A stretch of DNA of 64,000 bases from Actinoallomurus sp963799975 (lineage in GTDB: Bacteria; Actinomycetota; Actinomycetes; Streptosporangiales; Streptosporangiaceae): contig CAWCZF010000002.1 of assembly GCA_963799975.1 (NCBI GenBank), positions 620,001 through 684,000 on the forward strand, read 5' to 3'. The position numbers and the translations under genes are program-made. Of this stretch, positions 50,851 to 60,264 are shown one piece after another (position 1 is the first letter of the stretch; each line of letters opens with the position of its first letter). Under the pieces are notes generated by a model. The model worked only from the letters and a program-made list of their open reading frames with translations. It had not been told where the DNA came from and searched no databases.

Positions 50851-52803
50851 GTGAGCGCTCGGGCGCCACGCCGCCCGCGATCGGCTACCCCATCGCGCGG
50901 CGGGCTGACCCGCCGCATCGTGTTCGCGAGCGGCGTGGTCGTGCTGCTCGCCATCGGAGCGTACGCCCTGCTCTTCTCGGTCATCATCGACCTGCGCGAG
51001 TCGGCGGCCGTCGCGAACCACGCCAAGGCGGTGCTGGCCTCGGCGAACCGCCTCGAACGCCTCGTGACCGACCTCGAGACGGACGTGCGCGGCTTCGTCA
51101 TCACCGGCGACAAGCGACTGCTCATGCCGCTGGACGACGCGCAGGACGACGCCATACAGGAAGGGCGCTCCCTCGTACGGCTCACCACGCGGAGCGACCC
51201 CGGCCACGCGGGGCAGGCCCAAGAGCTCGTCGGCGACACCGAGTCCTACGTACGCGACTACTCGGTGCCGCTGCTGACCAGGATCCAGCGGGATCCGGTG
51301 GCGACGCGGTCGCAGACGACGATCGCCGAGGGAGAGCATCGGCTCCAGCCGCTCCGTACGGAGTTCGACCGTTTCATGGCGACGCAGGAGGAGTTGATCC
51401 AGACGCATGAGCACCGGTCCTCGGTCGACGCCGTCCGCGCCATGATCATCGCAGCGCTCGGCGCGAGCAGCGCGCTGCTCCTGCTGCTGCTCTTCTCCGG
51501 TTACCTCACCCGCGCCATCCTCCGCCCCGTCCGCCGTACGTCGGCGATGGCCACCGACCTGGCCGGCGGCGACCTGTCGGTGCGGATCCCCGAGGTGTCG
51601 CACAACGACGTCGGCGTGCTCGAACGCACCTTCAACGTGATGGCCGGATCGCTCCAGGCGGACCGCGAGCAGCTCCGGCGCGTCGTGGAGGAGCAGGGCG
51701 CGCTCCGCCGCATCGCCACGCTCATCGCCCAGGGCGTCTCACCGTCGGAGATCTTCGCCGCCGTCGCCAGCGAGCTGGGACGCATCCAGGGGGTGCAGTA
51801 CGCGGTGGTCAACCGTTTCGACCCGGCCATGGTCGCGACCGCGGTCGGCCACTGGACCTCGCCCGGCGCGCCGGACATCATGCCGCCCGCCAGCGGCCGG
51901 TGGCCGGTCGAGGATGACAGCGCCGCCGCGCTGATCCTGCGCACCAAGGCGCCCGCGCGGGTGAACACCGACAAGGCCACCAGCACCATCGGCATCTGGT
52001 CGCGCGTCCACGGCATCCGGTACGTCGTGGGCTGCCCGATCACGGTCAGCGGGCAGCTCTGGGGCATGATCGCGGTGTTCTCGCTGGACGCCGAGCCGCC
52101 GCCCGGCGACACCGAGGAGCGCCTCGTGGAGTTCGTCGGCCTCCTCGCCACCGCGATCGCCAACGCGGAGAACCGCAACGAGCTGCTCGCCTCCTCCGCA
52201 CGCATCGTCGCGGCCTCCGACGAGGCGCGACGCCGCATCGAGCGCAACCTCAACACCGGCCCGCAGCGACGCCTCAGCGCCCTCGGCGAGGACCTGCGCG
52301 TGACGCAGGCGACCATCGCACCCGGCCTGGGCCATCTGAGGGAGCAGCTCGCCAAGACGGCGAGCGGCCTGGACGGCGTCCTGGACGACCTGCGGGAGAT
52401 CTCCCGCGGCCTGCACCCGGCGACGCTGTCCCGCAGCGGGCTCAGCGACGCGCTCAAGGCGCTGACACAGCGGTCGGAGGTGCCCGCCGAGCTGCGCGTA
52501 CGTATCGGCCGGCACCTGCCCGACCACATCCAGGTCGCCATCTACTACACGGTCTCCGAGGCGCTCACCAACGTCGCGAAGTACTCACGGGCCGACCGCG
52601 TCCACATCGACCTGGACCTCGAACGGACGACGTTGAGTCTCCGGGTGAACGACGACGGTGTCGGCGGTGCCGACCCCACGCGCGGCTCGGGGCTGCTCGG
52701 CCTGAAGGAGCGGATCGAGTCGCTCGGCGGCACGATCCAGGTCATCAGCCCGAGCGGGGGCGGCACGTCGCTGCGGGTCGACGTCCCGGTGCCGCCCGGC
52801 TGA
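50851..52803 (+). CDS. Membrane histidine-kinase-like protein (CHASE3-HAMP-GAF-ATPase), phospho-acceptor His absent
   Basis: 650 residues. TM helix at about 23-45, a CHASE3-like extracellular segment (LRESAAVANHAKAVLASANR… to about 190), second TM (AMIIAALGASSALLLLLLF), HAMP (RPVRRTSAMATDLAGGDLSV), GAF (about 285-440), a dimerisation segment and a HATPase domain (VSEALTNVAKYSRA, NDDGVGG, GSGLLGLKERIESLGG). In homologues the dimerisation segment reads ER(D/N)LHDGxQQRL; here it is IERNLNTGPQRRL, so His-Asp has become Asn-Thr. Autophosphorylation by the normal route seems impossible. GTG start at 50851. No response regulator is adjacent. Confidence 0.88.
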   Translation: MSARAPRRPRSATPSRGGLTRRIVFASGVVVLLAIGAYALLFSVIIDLRESAAVANHAKAVLASANRLERLVTDLETDVRGFVITGDKRLLMPLDDAQDDAIQEGRSLVRLTTRSDPGHAGQAQELVGDTESYVRDYSVPLLTRIQRDPVATRSQTTIAEGEHRLQPLRTEFDRFMATQEELIQTHEHRSSVDAVRAMIIAALGASSALLLLLLFSGYLTRAILRPVRRTSAMATDLAGGDLSVRIPEVSHNDVGVLERTFNVMAGSLQADREQLRRVVEEQGALRRIATLIAQGVSPSEIFAAVASELGRIQGVQYAVVNRFDPAMVATAVGHWTSPGAPDIMPPASGRWPVEDDSAAALILRTKAPARVNTDKATSTIGIWSRVHGIRYVVGCPITVSGQLWGMIAVFSLDAEPPPGDTEERLVEFVGLLATAIANAENRNELLASSARIVAASDEARRRIERNLNTGPQRRLSALGEDLRVTQATIAPGLGHLREQLAKTASGLDGVLDDLREISRGLHPATLSRSGLSDALKALTQRSEVPAELRVRIGRHLPDHIQVAIYYTVSEALTNVAKYSRADRVHIDLDLERTTLSLRVNDDGVGGADPTRGSGLLGLKERIESLGGTIQVISPSGGGTSLRVDVPVPPG

Positions 52804-52827
52804 CCGCGACTCGTAGCAGCCGATTCC

Positions 52828-52842
52828 GGTCACTTTGTGACC
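52828..52842 (+). terminator. Short hairpin with T-run after kinase gene (possible operator)
   Basis: GGTCAC-TTT-GTGACC followed by TTTTTC. A 6-bp perfect stem plus T-run can act as an intrinsic terminator for the kinase gene. The same dyad lies 24 bases before the WYL regulator start and might instead be its operator. Confidence 0.5.
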
Positions 52843-52865
52843 TTTTTCGCGGGCATGATGAGGAC

Positions 52866-53822
52866 ATGGCGAACACCAGCTCACGGACTCTGCGGCTCCT
52901 GTCCCTGTTGCAGACCCACCGCTACTGGCCGGGCGGCGAGCTCGCCGACCGGCTCGGGGTGTCCGTGCGCACCCTCCGCCGCGACGTCGACCGGCTGCGC
53001 GAGCTCGGCTATCCGGTGGAGGCTCAGCGCGGCGTCGACGGCGGCTACCAGCTCGCCCCGGGCGCGGCGCTGCCGCCGCTCGTGGTCGACGACGAGGAGG
53101 CCGTCGCGCTCGCCATCGGCCTGCGCCTGGCCGCACAGGGCGCGGTGGCCGGCATCGAGGAGTCCTCGATCCGCGCGCTCACCAAGGTCGTCCAGGTGAT
53201 GCCGCCGCGGCTGCGCCACCGGGTGGACGCACTCCGCATGGCCACCGTGCCGGGCGTCTGGAGCGCCGGGCCGACCGTCGACTCGGGCGTGCTGACCACC
53301 GTCGCGCAGGCGTGCCGCGACGAGGAGCGCCTGCGGTTCCGCTACACCGCGCGGGACGGCGAGGCGACCGCGCGCCACGTGGAGCCGCACCGGCTGGTCT
53401 CGCTCGGCCGCCGCTGGTACCTGGTCGCCTACGACCTGGTCCGCCACGACTGGCGCAGCTTCCGGCTGGACCGCCTGACCGCGCCCGCCGGGACGGCCGA
53501 ACGCTTCCGCCCGCGCGCGCTGCCCGCCGAGGACCCGGTCGCGTTCGTACGCTCCGGCATCGACGGCACACCCACGCAGCACACCGTGCGGGCCGTCGTC
53601 CACGCCCCCGCCGAGCGCGTACGTGAACGGGTCGGCCAGTGGGCGACGATCGAGGACCTCGACGACGAGCGCTGCTGCCTGCGGATGACCGCCGACTCCC
53701 TCGACTGGCCGGTCCTGGCGCTCGGCGCCGTGGGCGCCGAGTTCGAGGTGGTCGACCCGCCCGAGCTGGCCGACCACATCCGCGAGTGGGGCGCACGCTT
53801 CACTCGCGCCACCGGAGCCTAG
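52866..53822 (+). CDS. WYL-domain (YafY/DeoR-type) transcriptional regulator
   Basis: 318 residues. N-terminal winged helix (RTLRLLSLLQTHRYWPGGEL, LGVSVRTLRRDVDRLRELGY), then a WYL domain: ERLRFRYTARDGEATARHVE, HRLVSLGRRWYLVAYDL and RSFRLDRL, the ligand/nucleic-acid-binding core. It ends in a WCX domain. ATG start after GCATGATGAGGAC. Its TAG shares bases with the stop codon of the convergent phosphatase gene. Confidence 0.92.
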   Translation: MANTSSRTLRLLSLLQTHRYWPGGELADRLGVSVRTLRRDVDRLRELGYPVEAQRGVDGGYQLAPGAALPPLVVDDEEAVALAIGLRLAAQGAVAGIEESSIRALTKVVQVMPPRLRHRVDALRMATVPGVWSAGPTVDSGVLTTVAQACRDEERLRFRYTARDGEATARHVEPHRLVSLGRRWYLVAYDLVRHDWRSFRLDRLTAPAGTAERFRPRALPAEDPVAFVRSGIDGTPTQHTVRAVVHAPAERVRERVGQWATIEDLDDERCCLRMTADSLDWPVLALGAVGAEFEVVDPPELADHIREWGARFTRATGA

Positions 53823-55507
53823 GACCTGGTCACTTCCCTGCGGGTGAGGCCGGCCGGGTCGAGGCGGGCGAGCAGCAGTGTCGCGTCGTCGGTGCTCGCC
53901 GCGTTGTGCAGCCGACGGACGATTGCGTCGCAGGCCGGTTCGAGGTCGGGCAGCGTCCCGGGCAGCAGCGTGCGTATCTCGGCCAGTCCCGAGTCCATGT
54001 CACGGGTGCGGCTCTCGACCAGGCCGTCGGTGCAGAGGATGAGCGTGCCGCGGTCGGGCATGCGCACCTCCAGTGCCTCGTAGCTGGCCGCACCGACGCC
54101 GAGCGGCAGGCCGGGCGGCAGGTCGAGCAGCTCGGACGTGCCGTCGGCCGCGGCGAGGATCGGCGGCACATGGCCGGCCCGCGCGATCGTGAGGCGTCCG
54201 TTCGCCGGGTCGCAGAGCGCGAAGATGCAGGTCGCGAACTGCGCGGTGGTCAGCTCCTGGGCGATCTCGTCCAGCCGGAACAGCAGGTCCGCGGGCGGCA
54301 GGCCGAGCCGGGCGAGGATGCGCACGGCGGTGCGGAGCTGCCCCATGACGAGCGCGGCGGTGGTGCCGTGGCCCATGGCGTCGCCGACGACGAGCGCGAC
54401 CCTGCCGTCGGGCAGCGGGATCGCGTCGTACCAGTCGCCGCCGATCCGGCTGGTCTGGCCGGCGGGCAGGTAGCGGTGGGCGATCCGCATCCCGGGCGGC
54501 GGCTTCAGCGCGACCGGGAGCAGGCTGCGCTGGAGCGTACGCGACGTGCGGCGCTCGCGGTCGTACCGGCGTCCGTTGTCCATGCACACCGCGGCGTGCT
54601 CGGCGAGCCGGAGCGCGAGCTGGCCCTCGGCCCTGGTGAAGGGCGGCTCATTCGGACGGCGGGCCAGTACGGCGAAGCCCATGACGGTTCCGCGCGCGAT
54701 GAGCGGCACGGTCAGGAAGGTGTGGTAGCTCAGCGCCTCGTTGATGCTGGGGCGTACCGACAGCCGGTCCTTGAAGCGGCCCATCGTCTGCGTGTCCAGC
54801 GCGGTGAAGACGATCGGGCGGCCCGTGTTCATGCAGCGGGCGACGCTCGTACCGGCCGGGTAGGCGATCACCTCGTCGGCGGGGAACGCGGTCTTCCACT
54901 CACCCTTCCCGTCGGAGACGCTCAGCGCCATCCGGCGTACGACGACGCGTGACTCGTTCTCCTCATACGACGGCAACTGGTCATCGACCAGCAGCCGTTC
55001 GAGGACGTAGACGCCCACGCCGTAGCAGAGGCGGGAGATGAGGGCGTCGCCGAGCTCGCGCGCGGTCTGCCGCAGATCCAGCGTGGCGCCGATGCCGAGA
55101 ACCACCGCGCCGGCGGCGGCCGGGTCGAGGACGGCCTGCCCCTCGTCGCGCCACGGCAGCGCGCTGACCCCGACCGTGACCTGGCCCGCGATGTCGGTCA
55201 TCGGCTCCCAGCGGAACTCCACCGGGATCGCCCGGCCATCGGCGAGCCGTACGGTCAGCCGCGTCATCGAGGAGGTGCCGGACTCGGCGGCCGTCACAGC
55301 CGCGGTGACCACCTCGCGGTGTTCGCCGTCGAAGACGGCGTCGCACAGGTCGCGGCCGCAGACCTCGGCGCCGGTCCGGCCGAACAGCTCGGCCGCGGCC
55401 GGACTCCAGCGAAGCACGTGTCCCGTGGCCGCCACGCCTAACGTGACCAGCCCCGTCAGGCCGGGCATCGCCGGACTACGGTCGTTCGCATCGAGACCAT
55501 GCTCCAC
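53819..55507 (-). CDS. PAS-GAF-SpoIIE (PP2C-type) serine phosphatase
   Basis: 562 residues. An N-terminal PAS domain (about 15-115; GHVLRWSPAAAELFGRTGAE) is followed by a GAF domain (about 145-315) and a SpoIIE phosphatase domain (about 335-550) with the metal-site motifs GGDWYDAIPLPDGR, VVGDAMGHGTTAA, LCTDGLVESR and STDDATLLLARL. Such RsbU/RsbP-like phosphatases usually dephosphorylate anti-sigma-factor antagonists in stress signalling. The partner genes are not in the window. Start GTG at 55507. Confidence 0.92.
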   Translation of the reverse strand: MEHGLDANDRSPAMPGLTGLVTLGVAATGHVLRWSPAAAELFGRTGAEVCGRDLCDAVFDGEHREVVTAAVTAAESGTSSMTRLTVRLADGRAIPVEFRWEPMTDIAGQVTVGVSALPWRDEGQAVLDPAAAGAVVLGIGATLDLRQTARELGDALISRLCYGVGVYVLERLLVDDQLPSYEENESRVVVRRMALSVSDGKGEWKTAFPADEVIAYPAGTSVARCMNTGRPIVFTALDTQTMGRFKDRLSVRPSINEALSYHTFLTVPLIARGTVMGFAVLARRPNEPPFTRAEGQLALRLAEHAAVCMDNGRRYDRERRTSRTLQRSLLPVALKPPPGMRIAHRYLPAGQTSRIGGDWYDAIPLPDGRVALVVGDAMGHGTTAALVMGQLRTAVRILARLGLPPADLLFRLDEIAQELTTAQFATCIFALCDPANGRLTIARAGHVPPILAAADGTSELLDLPPGLPLGVGAASYEALEVRMPDRGTLILCTDGLVESRTRDMDSGLAEIRTLLPGTLPDLEPACDAIVRRLHNAASTDDATLLLARLDPAGLTRREVTRS

Positions 55508-56024
55508 GGTCGCCGCCGGCCTCCCTGTCCGCTACGCATAACGCAGCACTAGATCTTCCTATATGGGGGCATGAGGGGCAACGCGGACCTGCGCATCGAT
55601 GGGCGCGAGCGCCCCGGAGCGGCCCTGGTGCGACAGGACGGCACGACGCGGTCCGCCGCCGCCCGCACGAAACTCCGAAGAACTGACGAATAAAGTTCCG
55701 TTCAGGTCAATTCATGAAACTCGTGTTCGTCAGAACGAATACCGCCTGACAAATGGATGAGACAGCACGGCCCAATTGCGGCACGATTAGGACTGGCGCG
55801 AGTAACGACAATGAGACAGAGAGTCACAGAGGGCTTGTTGTCGCTGGTCAGCCGGGAGCGGTTTTCTCTTGCCGTTCGCCGTGCCGCTGTGCCACACTCC
55901 CGCTCAGGCAACGGTGACGGACTGCCAAGCCGCGCAGAAGCGGCACCGAGGCGGATATAGCGGCCTGTATCGAATGCCACACGGGTTCGTCCGACACCCG
56001 ATTTCTCACAGATGGGCCACGCAC
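55508..56024. other. Long intergenic region
   Basis: No recognised gene. An ORF of 40 codons at 55571-55693 has a G-rich sequence just before its ATG and normal start context, but no family match, and is not accepted as real. The stretch 55680-55830 is AT-richer than the genome and probably holds promoters. The rest is a long leader for the secreted protein at 56025. Confidence 0.4.
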
Positions 56025-56282
56025 ATGAAACGCCTGCTTCGCTCCGCGATCCCCCTGGCCATCATGGGCACCGCGCTCGCCGGGGTGGCGACCCCGGCAC
56101 AAGCGGGAACATGGATCTACGCCTCGAACGCCGTCTTCATGACTCGCGCCTTCTGCCAGGCGGCCGGTCCCGACAACGCACGTTACTGGGATGCCTCCGC
56201 CTGGACCTGCGTTCACGGCACGTGGTACAGCCAGGCCTCCCCTCCGGCGACCGGCTGGAGAGTACGCGTCTACATCGACTAA
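56025..56282 (+). CDS. Small secreted protein with two cysteines
   Basis: 85 residues from the ATG at 56025: signal peptide KRLLRSAIPLAIMGTALAGV with cleavage near AQA-G, then a mature domain of about 57 residues rich in aromatic residues (WIYASNAVFMTRAFCQAAG, YWDASAWTCVHGTWYSQ). Two Cys suggest one disulfide. It resembles small extracellular proteins of streptomycetes with unknown function. An upstream open frame is not conserved in character and is rejected as the start. Confidence 0.7.
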   Translation: MKRLLRSAIPLAIMGTALAGVATPAQAGTWIYASNAVFMTRAFCQAAGPDNARYWDASAWTCVHGTWYSQASPPATGWRVRVYID

Positions 56283-56417
56283 CCCGAAGTCGCGCGTGAA
56301 TATCCACAACCTCCGGCGTCCCATCGACCCGCGCGCCGCCACCATCTAGGCTGATCCGTGGCCGCGTGGTGGACCCCCTCACGGCCTGTCAGCGACCCCG
56401 CACGAAATGGCGAGCGC

Positions 56418-57227
56418 GTGGAGAACGAGAGTTGGGCACCCCCGGAGGTCGACGTCGATCGGGCCAATGTCGCCCGGGTCTACGACGCATTACTGGGCGG
56501 CACGCACAACTTCGCCGCCGACCGCGACGTCGCGAGCGCCCTCACCGCGATCGAGCCCGGAGCGCGTGACGCCGCGCGCGCCAACCGCGCCTTCCTCGGC
56601 CGCGCGGTCCGTTACCTGTCGGCGGCCGGCATCCGGCAGTTCCTCGACGTCGGCTCCGGGGTGCCGACCCTGGGCAACGTGCACGAGATCGCGCAGGACG
56701 CCGACCCGGACGCCCGCGTCGTGTACGTCGACACCGACCCGGTCGCCATCGCGCACAGCAAGTCGATCCTGGCCGGCAACGACCGTGCCACGATCGTGCA
56801 CGCGGACCTGCGCGAGCCAGAGAAGATCATCGGGCATCCGGACGTGACCCGGCTGATCGACTTCGACCAGCCGGTCGCCTTATTGGTCGTCGCGGTGCTG
56901 CACTTCATCACCGACGAGGAGCGGCCGGGCGACCTCGTACGCCGGCTGGGCGAGGCGCTCGCCCCGGGCAGTTACCTGACCATCTCCCACGGCACGCTCG
57001 ACGGCCGGTCCACCCAGGTGATGTCGGCGGTCGAAAAGCTGTACTCCCGCGCCTCCGCCCCAGGCTGCCCGCGCGATCGCGCGAGCATCGAGCGGTTCTT
57101 CGACGGCTTCGAGATGATCGAGCCCGGCCTCGTCTACCTCCCGGTGTGGCATCCGGACCCGACCGACGTGCCGTTCGAGAACCCGGCGCACTCCTGGGGC
57201 TACGCCGGGATGGCGCGCAAGGTCTGA
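56418..57227 (+). CDS. SAM-dependent methyltransferase, DUF574 (Methyltransf_19) family
   Basis: 269 residues from the GTG at 56418. The family start PPEVDVDRANVARVYDALLG and then GGTHNFAADRDVA are clear, with SAM-binding motif I IRQFLDVGSGVPTLGN and motif II VVYVDTDPVAI. This family is very abundant in actinomycetes and its substrates are unknown. A GTG at 56358 would add 20 non-conserved residues. Confidence 0.88.
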   Translation: MENESWAPPEVDVDRANVARVYDALLGGTHNFAADRDVASALTAIEPGARDAARANRAFLGRAVRYLSAAGIRQFLDVGSGVPTLGNVHEIAQDADPDARVVYVDTDPVAIAHSKSILAGNDRATIVHADLREPEKIIGHPDVTRLIDFDQPVALLVVAVLHFITDEERPGDLVRRLGEALAPGSYLTISHGTLDGRSTQVMSAVEKLYSRASAPGCPRDRASIERFFDGFEMIEPGLVYLPVWHPDPTDVPFENPAHSWGYAGMARKV

Positions 57228-57238
57228 CTCCCCGCGCC

Positions 57239-58309
57239 TCAGCGGGCGGCCGGGACCAGGGCGACGAAGTCGAGGCCGGTGGTCTTGGCGGCCAGGTCCA
57301 GCGCGCCCGCAGGGTCATCCAGGCCGACGGTCAGCGCCTCGACGGCGTCGAGGTTCAGGGTGCCGCACGCGACCATGCGCCACACCTCCGCGACGGCGGC
57401 GTGCGGGTACATGAAGGAGCCGCGTACGGTCAGGCGGCGGCGCATCAGGTCGCCGTACGGCAACGGCAGATCCTGCTTCACGCCGCCGACGAGGACCATC
57501 GTGCCGCCCGTGCGCAGGCAGTCATAGCCCGTCAGGGTCGGGCCGGCGTCCGGCACCGCGCCCAGGGCGTCCAGGACGACGTCCGCCGGGCCGATCGCGG
57601 CCGCGTCGCGCGAACGGTCCCCGGTCGATGCCACCGTCCGTACGCGCGGGTCCACCGCGGCCAGGCGTTCGAGGGCCACGGCGTTCCGGCCCACGGCGAC
57701 CACCGACGCGGCGCCGCGCGCCAGTGCCACCAGCACGGCCGCGCCGCCGAGTTGGCCCGTCGCCCCGACGACCACGACGGTCTGGCCGGCACGCAGCCCG
57801 GCGCGGTTCAGTCCCTCGGCGGCGATGGCGAGCCACGGCAGGAAGGCCAGCTTCTCCGGCCGCGGACGGGCGGCCGCGCCCGGCAGCCGTACGAGGGTCT
57901 CCTTGGGACACAGGGCGCGCTCGGCCCACACGCCGTCGCGCCAGACCTCCTGCATCGCGGTCGTCGTCTCGGTCGGCACGCCGTGCGCGCCGACCCCCGT
58001 CCAGCCGACGAGGATCTCCTCCGGCTCGTCGGCGTCGCCGGAGCCGAGCAGCGAGTTGGCCACCACGAAGTCGCCCGGCGCGACGTTGAACACGTCGTCC
58101 GCGACGGCCTCGACCACGCCGACGCAGCTCGGGCCCAGCAGCAGGGGTGTCGGGATGGCGCCGCGGCCGCCGCCCGCGAGCGCGGCGGTGTACGCCGGGA
58201 GGTGGGCGGCCCGCACTTCGACGATCACGCCGCCGCCGCGCAGCTCCGGCTCGGGAGCCTCCGCCGAGCGCAGCGCCTGACCTACAGAGTCCAGTATCCA
58301 TGCACGCAT
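57239..58309 (-). CDS. MDR-family zinc-independent quinone-oxidoreductase-like protein
   Basis: 356 residues from the ATG at 58309. GroES-like N-terminal domain and Rossmann domain with VVVVGATGQLGGAAVLVALA (the AxGxxG pattern of the quinone reductase/zeta-crystallin branch). It lacks the catalytic zinc Cys/His set: GPSCVGVVEAV replaces GHExxG. It probably reduces a quinone or enone with NADPH. Divergent from the XRE gene. Confidence 0.85.
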   Translation of the reverse strand: MRAWILDSVGQALRSAEAPEPELRGGGVIVEVRAAHLPAYTAALAGGGRGAIPTPLLLGPSCVGVVEAVADDVFNVAPGDFVVANSLLGSGDADEPEEILVGWTGVGAHGVPTETTTAMQEVWRDGVWAERALCPKETLVRLPGAAARPRPEKLAFLPWLAIAAEGLNRAGLRAGQTVVVVGATGQLGGAAVLVALARGAASVVAVGRNAVALERLAAVDPRVRTVASTGDRSRDAAAIGPADVVLDALGAVPDAGPTLTGYDCLRTGGTMVLVGGVKQDLPLPYGDLMRRRLTVRGSFMYPHAAVAEVWRMVACGTLNLDAVEALTVGLDDPAGALDLAAKTTGLDFVALVPAAR

Positions 58310-58366
58310 GACGGCTACTGTGCCGTCGGCCCAGCCTGGTATCCAGAGCCGGTTTATCCTAGAACC

Positions 58367-59155
58367 ATGAGTGCCCCGATCCCCGAGGCGAGCCGCCGCG
58401 AGCTGGGGGCGTTCCTGCGCAGCCGCCGGGAGCGGATCACCCCGGCCGAGGCGGGCCTGCCGCAGACGGGACGGCGCAGGACGCCCGGTCTGCGGCGCGA
58501 GGAGCTCGCCGTACTCGCCGGCATCAGCGCCACCTGGTACACCTATCTCGAACAGGGCCGCGACGTACACCCGTCCGAACAGGTGCTCGACGCGCTCGCG
58601 ACCGCGCTCGGGCTCACCGGCGACGAGCGCGACCACCTGTTCCATCTCGCGTACGGCACCCGGACGAGCGAGTCCGACGAGGACGAGCGGTTGCCGGCCT
58701 CGGTCGCCGCCGTCGTCGCGCTGCTCGAACCCGGCCCGGCCTACGTCACCGGCGCGAGCTACGACGTGCTCGCGTGCAACCCGTCCGCCGCCGAGCTGTT
58801 CCCCGGGCTGGCCGACGGAGCCGCCGGCCCGCGGCCCAATGTGGCCCGCTGGATGTTCACCGACCCCGCGGCGCGTGAGGTGCTCGTGGACTGGGAGCGC
58901 GAGGCGCAGGGGCTGCTCGCACGCCTGCGCGCGGCCGCCGGACGCCACCCGGGCCACCCGCGCCGCACTCGGCTGATCGCCGAGTTGCAGCAGGCCAGCG
59001 CGGAGGTACGCGCCTGGTGGCCGCGGTACGACATCCAGGTGAGCCGTTCGGGCACCAAGCGGCTGCGCCATCCGCGGCGCGGGCCGGTCACGATGGCCCA
59101 CACCGCGTTCGCCCTCGCCGAACGGCCCGAGCAGACCCTCGTCGTCTACACCTGA
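58367..59155 (+). CDS. XRE-family regulator with MmyB-like ligand-binding domain
   Basis: 262 residues. Helix-turn-helix: RREELAVLAGISATWYTYLE then QGRDVHPSEQVLDALATAL, preceded by the conserved GRRRTPGLRREELA. The C-terminal half is the MmyB-like PAS-type domain (PAYVTGASYDVLACNPSAAE, RWMFTDPAAREV and WPRYDIQVSRSGTKRLRHP). Divergent from the quinone-oxidoreductase-like gene, which is its probable target. The shared promoter contains CTGGTATCCAG at 58336-58346. Confidence 0.92.
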   Translation: MSAPIPEASRRELGAFLRSRRERITPAEAGLPQTGRRRTPGLRREELAVLAGISATWYTYLEQGRDVHPSEQVLDALATALGLTGDERDHLFHLAYGTRTSESDEDERLPASVAAVVALLEPGPAYVTGASYDVLACNPSAAELFPGLADGAAGPRPNVARWMFTDPAAREVLVDWEREAQGLLARLRAAAGRHPGHPRRTRLIAELQQASAEVRAWWPRYDIQVSRSGTKRLRHPRRGPVTMAHTAFALAERPEQTLVVYT

Positions 59156-59215
59156 GCGAGGCCCGCGGCCCCTAGCATGGAACGCTCCGCAGGGCCGACC
59201 CCGGGAGGTGGCCGC

Positions 59216-60205
59216 ATGAGTGACGCCGGCGCTCGTGACGGCACGTCGCATCCGCACGAAGACCTGGAGCGGCACCGCGTCGAGCTGACCGGCTACTGCT
59301 ACCGCATGCTCGGCTCGGGCTTTGAGGCCGAAGACGCCGTACAGGAGACGCTCGTACGCGCGTGGCGCGGCCTCGACCGGTTCGAGGGGCGGTCGCAGCT
59401 GCGGTCCTGGCTTTACCACATCGCCACCAACGTGTGCTTCGACCTGCTCCGCGGCCGCAAGCGCCGAGCGCGACCCGTCGACCTCGGGCCCGCCGCGTCG
59501 GCGGACGGCGAACTCGGGCCGCCGCTCGCCGAGACCGCCTGGGTCGAGCCGGTCCCGGACGTCAGCGTGCTGCCGGCCGGCGGCGACCCGGCCGAGCAGG
59601 CCGTCTCGCGCGACACGGTCCGCCTCGCGTTCGTCGCCGCGCTCCAGCACCTGCCGCCGCGCCAGCGCGCGGTGCTGATCCTGCGCGAGGTGCTGCGCTG
59701 GCGTGCCAGCGAGGTCGCCGAGTTGCTCGACACCTCGGCGGCCTCGGTCAACAGCGCCCTCCAGCGCGCCCGTACGACGCTCGGCGAGCGCGGGATCAGC
59801 GACTCCGACCCCGTACCGCCGATGGATGAAACCCAGCGGGACCTGGTGACGCGCTACGTCGACGCGTTCGAGCGGTACGACCTCGACTCGCTCGTCTCGC
59901 TGCTGCACGAGGACGCGACGCAGTCGATGCCGCCGTACGACATGTGGCTGCGCGGCCGGGAGGAGATGCGCGCCTGGTGGAGCGGGCCCGGCGCCGCCTG
60001 CCGGGGGTCGCTCCTGGTCCCGATCGCGGCCAACGGCTCGCCGGCGTTCGGGCAATATCGGCCGAGCGGCGCGGGCGGCGCGTACGAGCCGTTCGCCGTG
60101 CACGTCCTGGAGCTGACCGGCGACCGCATCACCGGGATCGACTACTTCCTCGACACCGACCGGATGTTCCCGCTGTTCGGCCTTCCGCCGCATCCGGACC
60201 GATGA
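59216..60205 (+). CDS. ECF sigma factor with SnoaL-like C-terminal domain (SigG type)
   Basis: 329 residues from the ATG at 59216 (after GGGAGG). Region 2 (YCYRMLGSGFEAEDAVQETL, FEGRSQLRSWLYHIATNVCF), region 4 (LPPRQRAVLILREVLRWRAS, EVAELLDTSAASVNSALQRA) and a SnoaL/NTF2-like domain at the C-terminus (RYVDAFERYDLDSLVSLLHE to the end). The SnoaL domain replaces an anti-sigma factor in this group. The next gene follows 59 bases later, or directly overlaps if its ATG at 60202 is used, so the two are likely in one operon. Confidence 0.92.
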   Translation: MSDAGARDGTSHPHEDLERHRVELTGYCYRMLGSGFEAEDAVQETLVRAWRGLDRFEGRSQLRSWLYHIATNVCFDLLRGRKRRARPVDLGPAASADGELGPPLAETAWVEPVPDVSVLPAGGDPAEQAVSRDTVRLAFVAALQHLPPRQRAVLILREVLRWRASEVAELLDTSAASVNSALQRARTTLGERGISDSDPVPPMDETQRDLVTRYVDAFERYDLDSLVSLLHEDATQSMPPYDMWLRGREEMRAWWSGPGAACRGSLLVPIAANGSPAFGQYRPSGAGGAYEPFAVHVLELTGDRITGIDYFLDTDRMFPLFGLPPHPDR

Positions 60206-60264
60206 CTTTCGCTCCTCGCGTGCGTCTCAACCCGAAGGGATCCGTTCGCATGAGGAGAGGCCTG

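Noticed and set aside
55571..55693. 40-codon ORF in the 55.5-56 kb gap
   Set aside because: Start context is plausible but the peptide is charged, low-complexity and unrecognised; not enough to call a gene.
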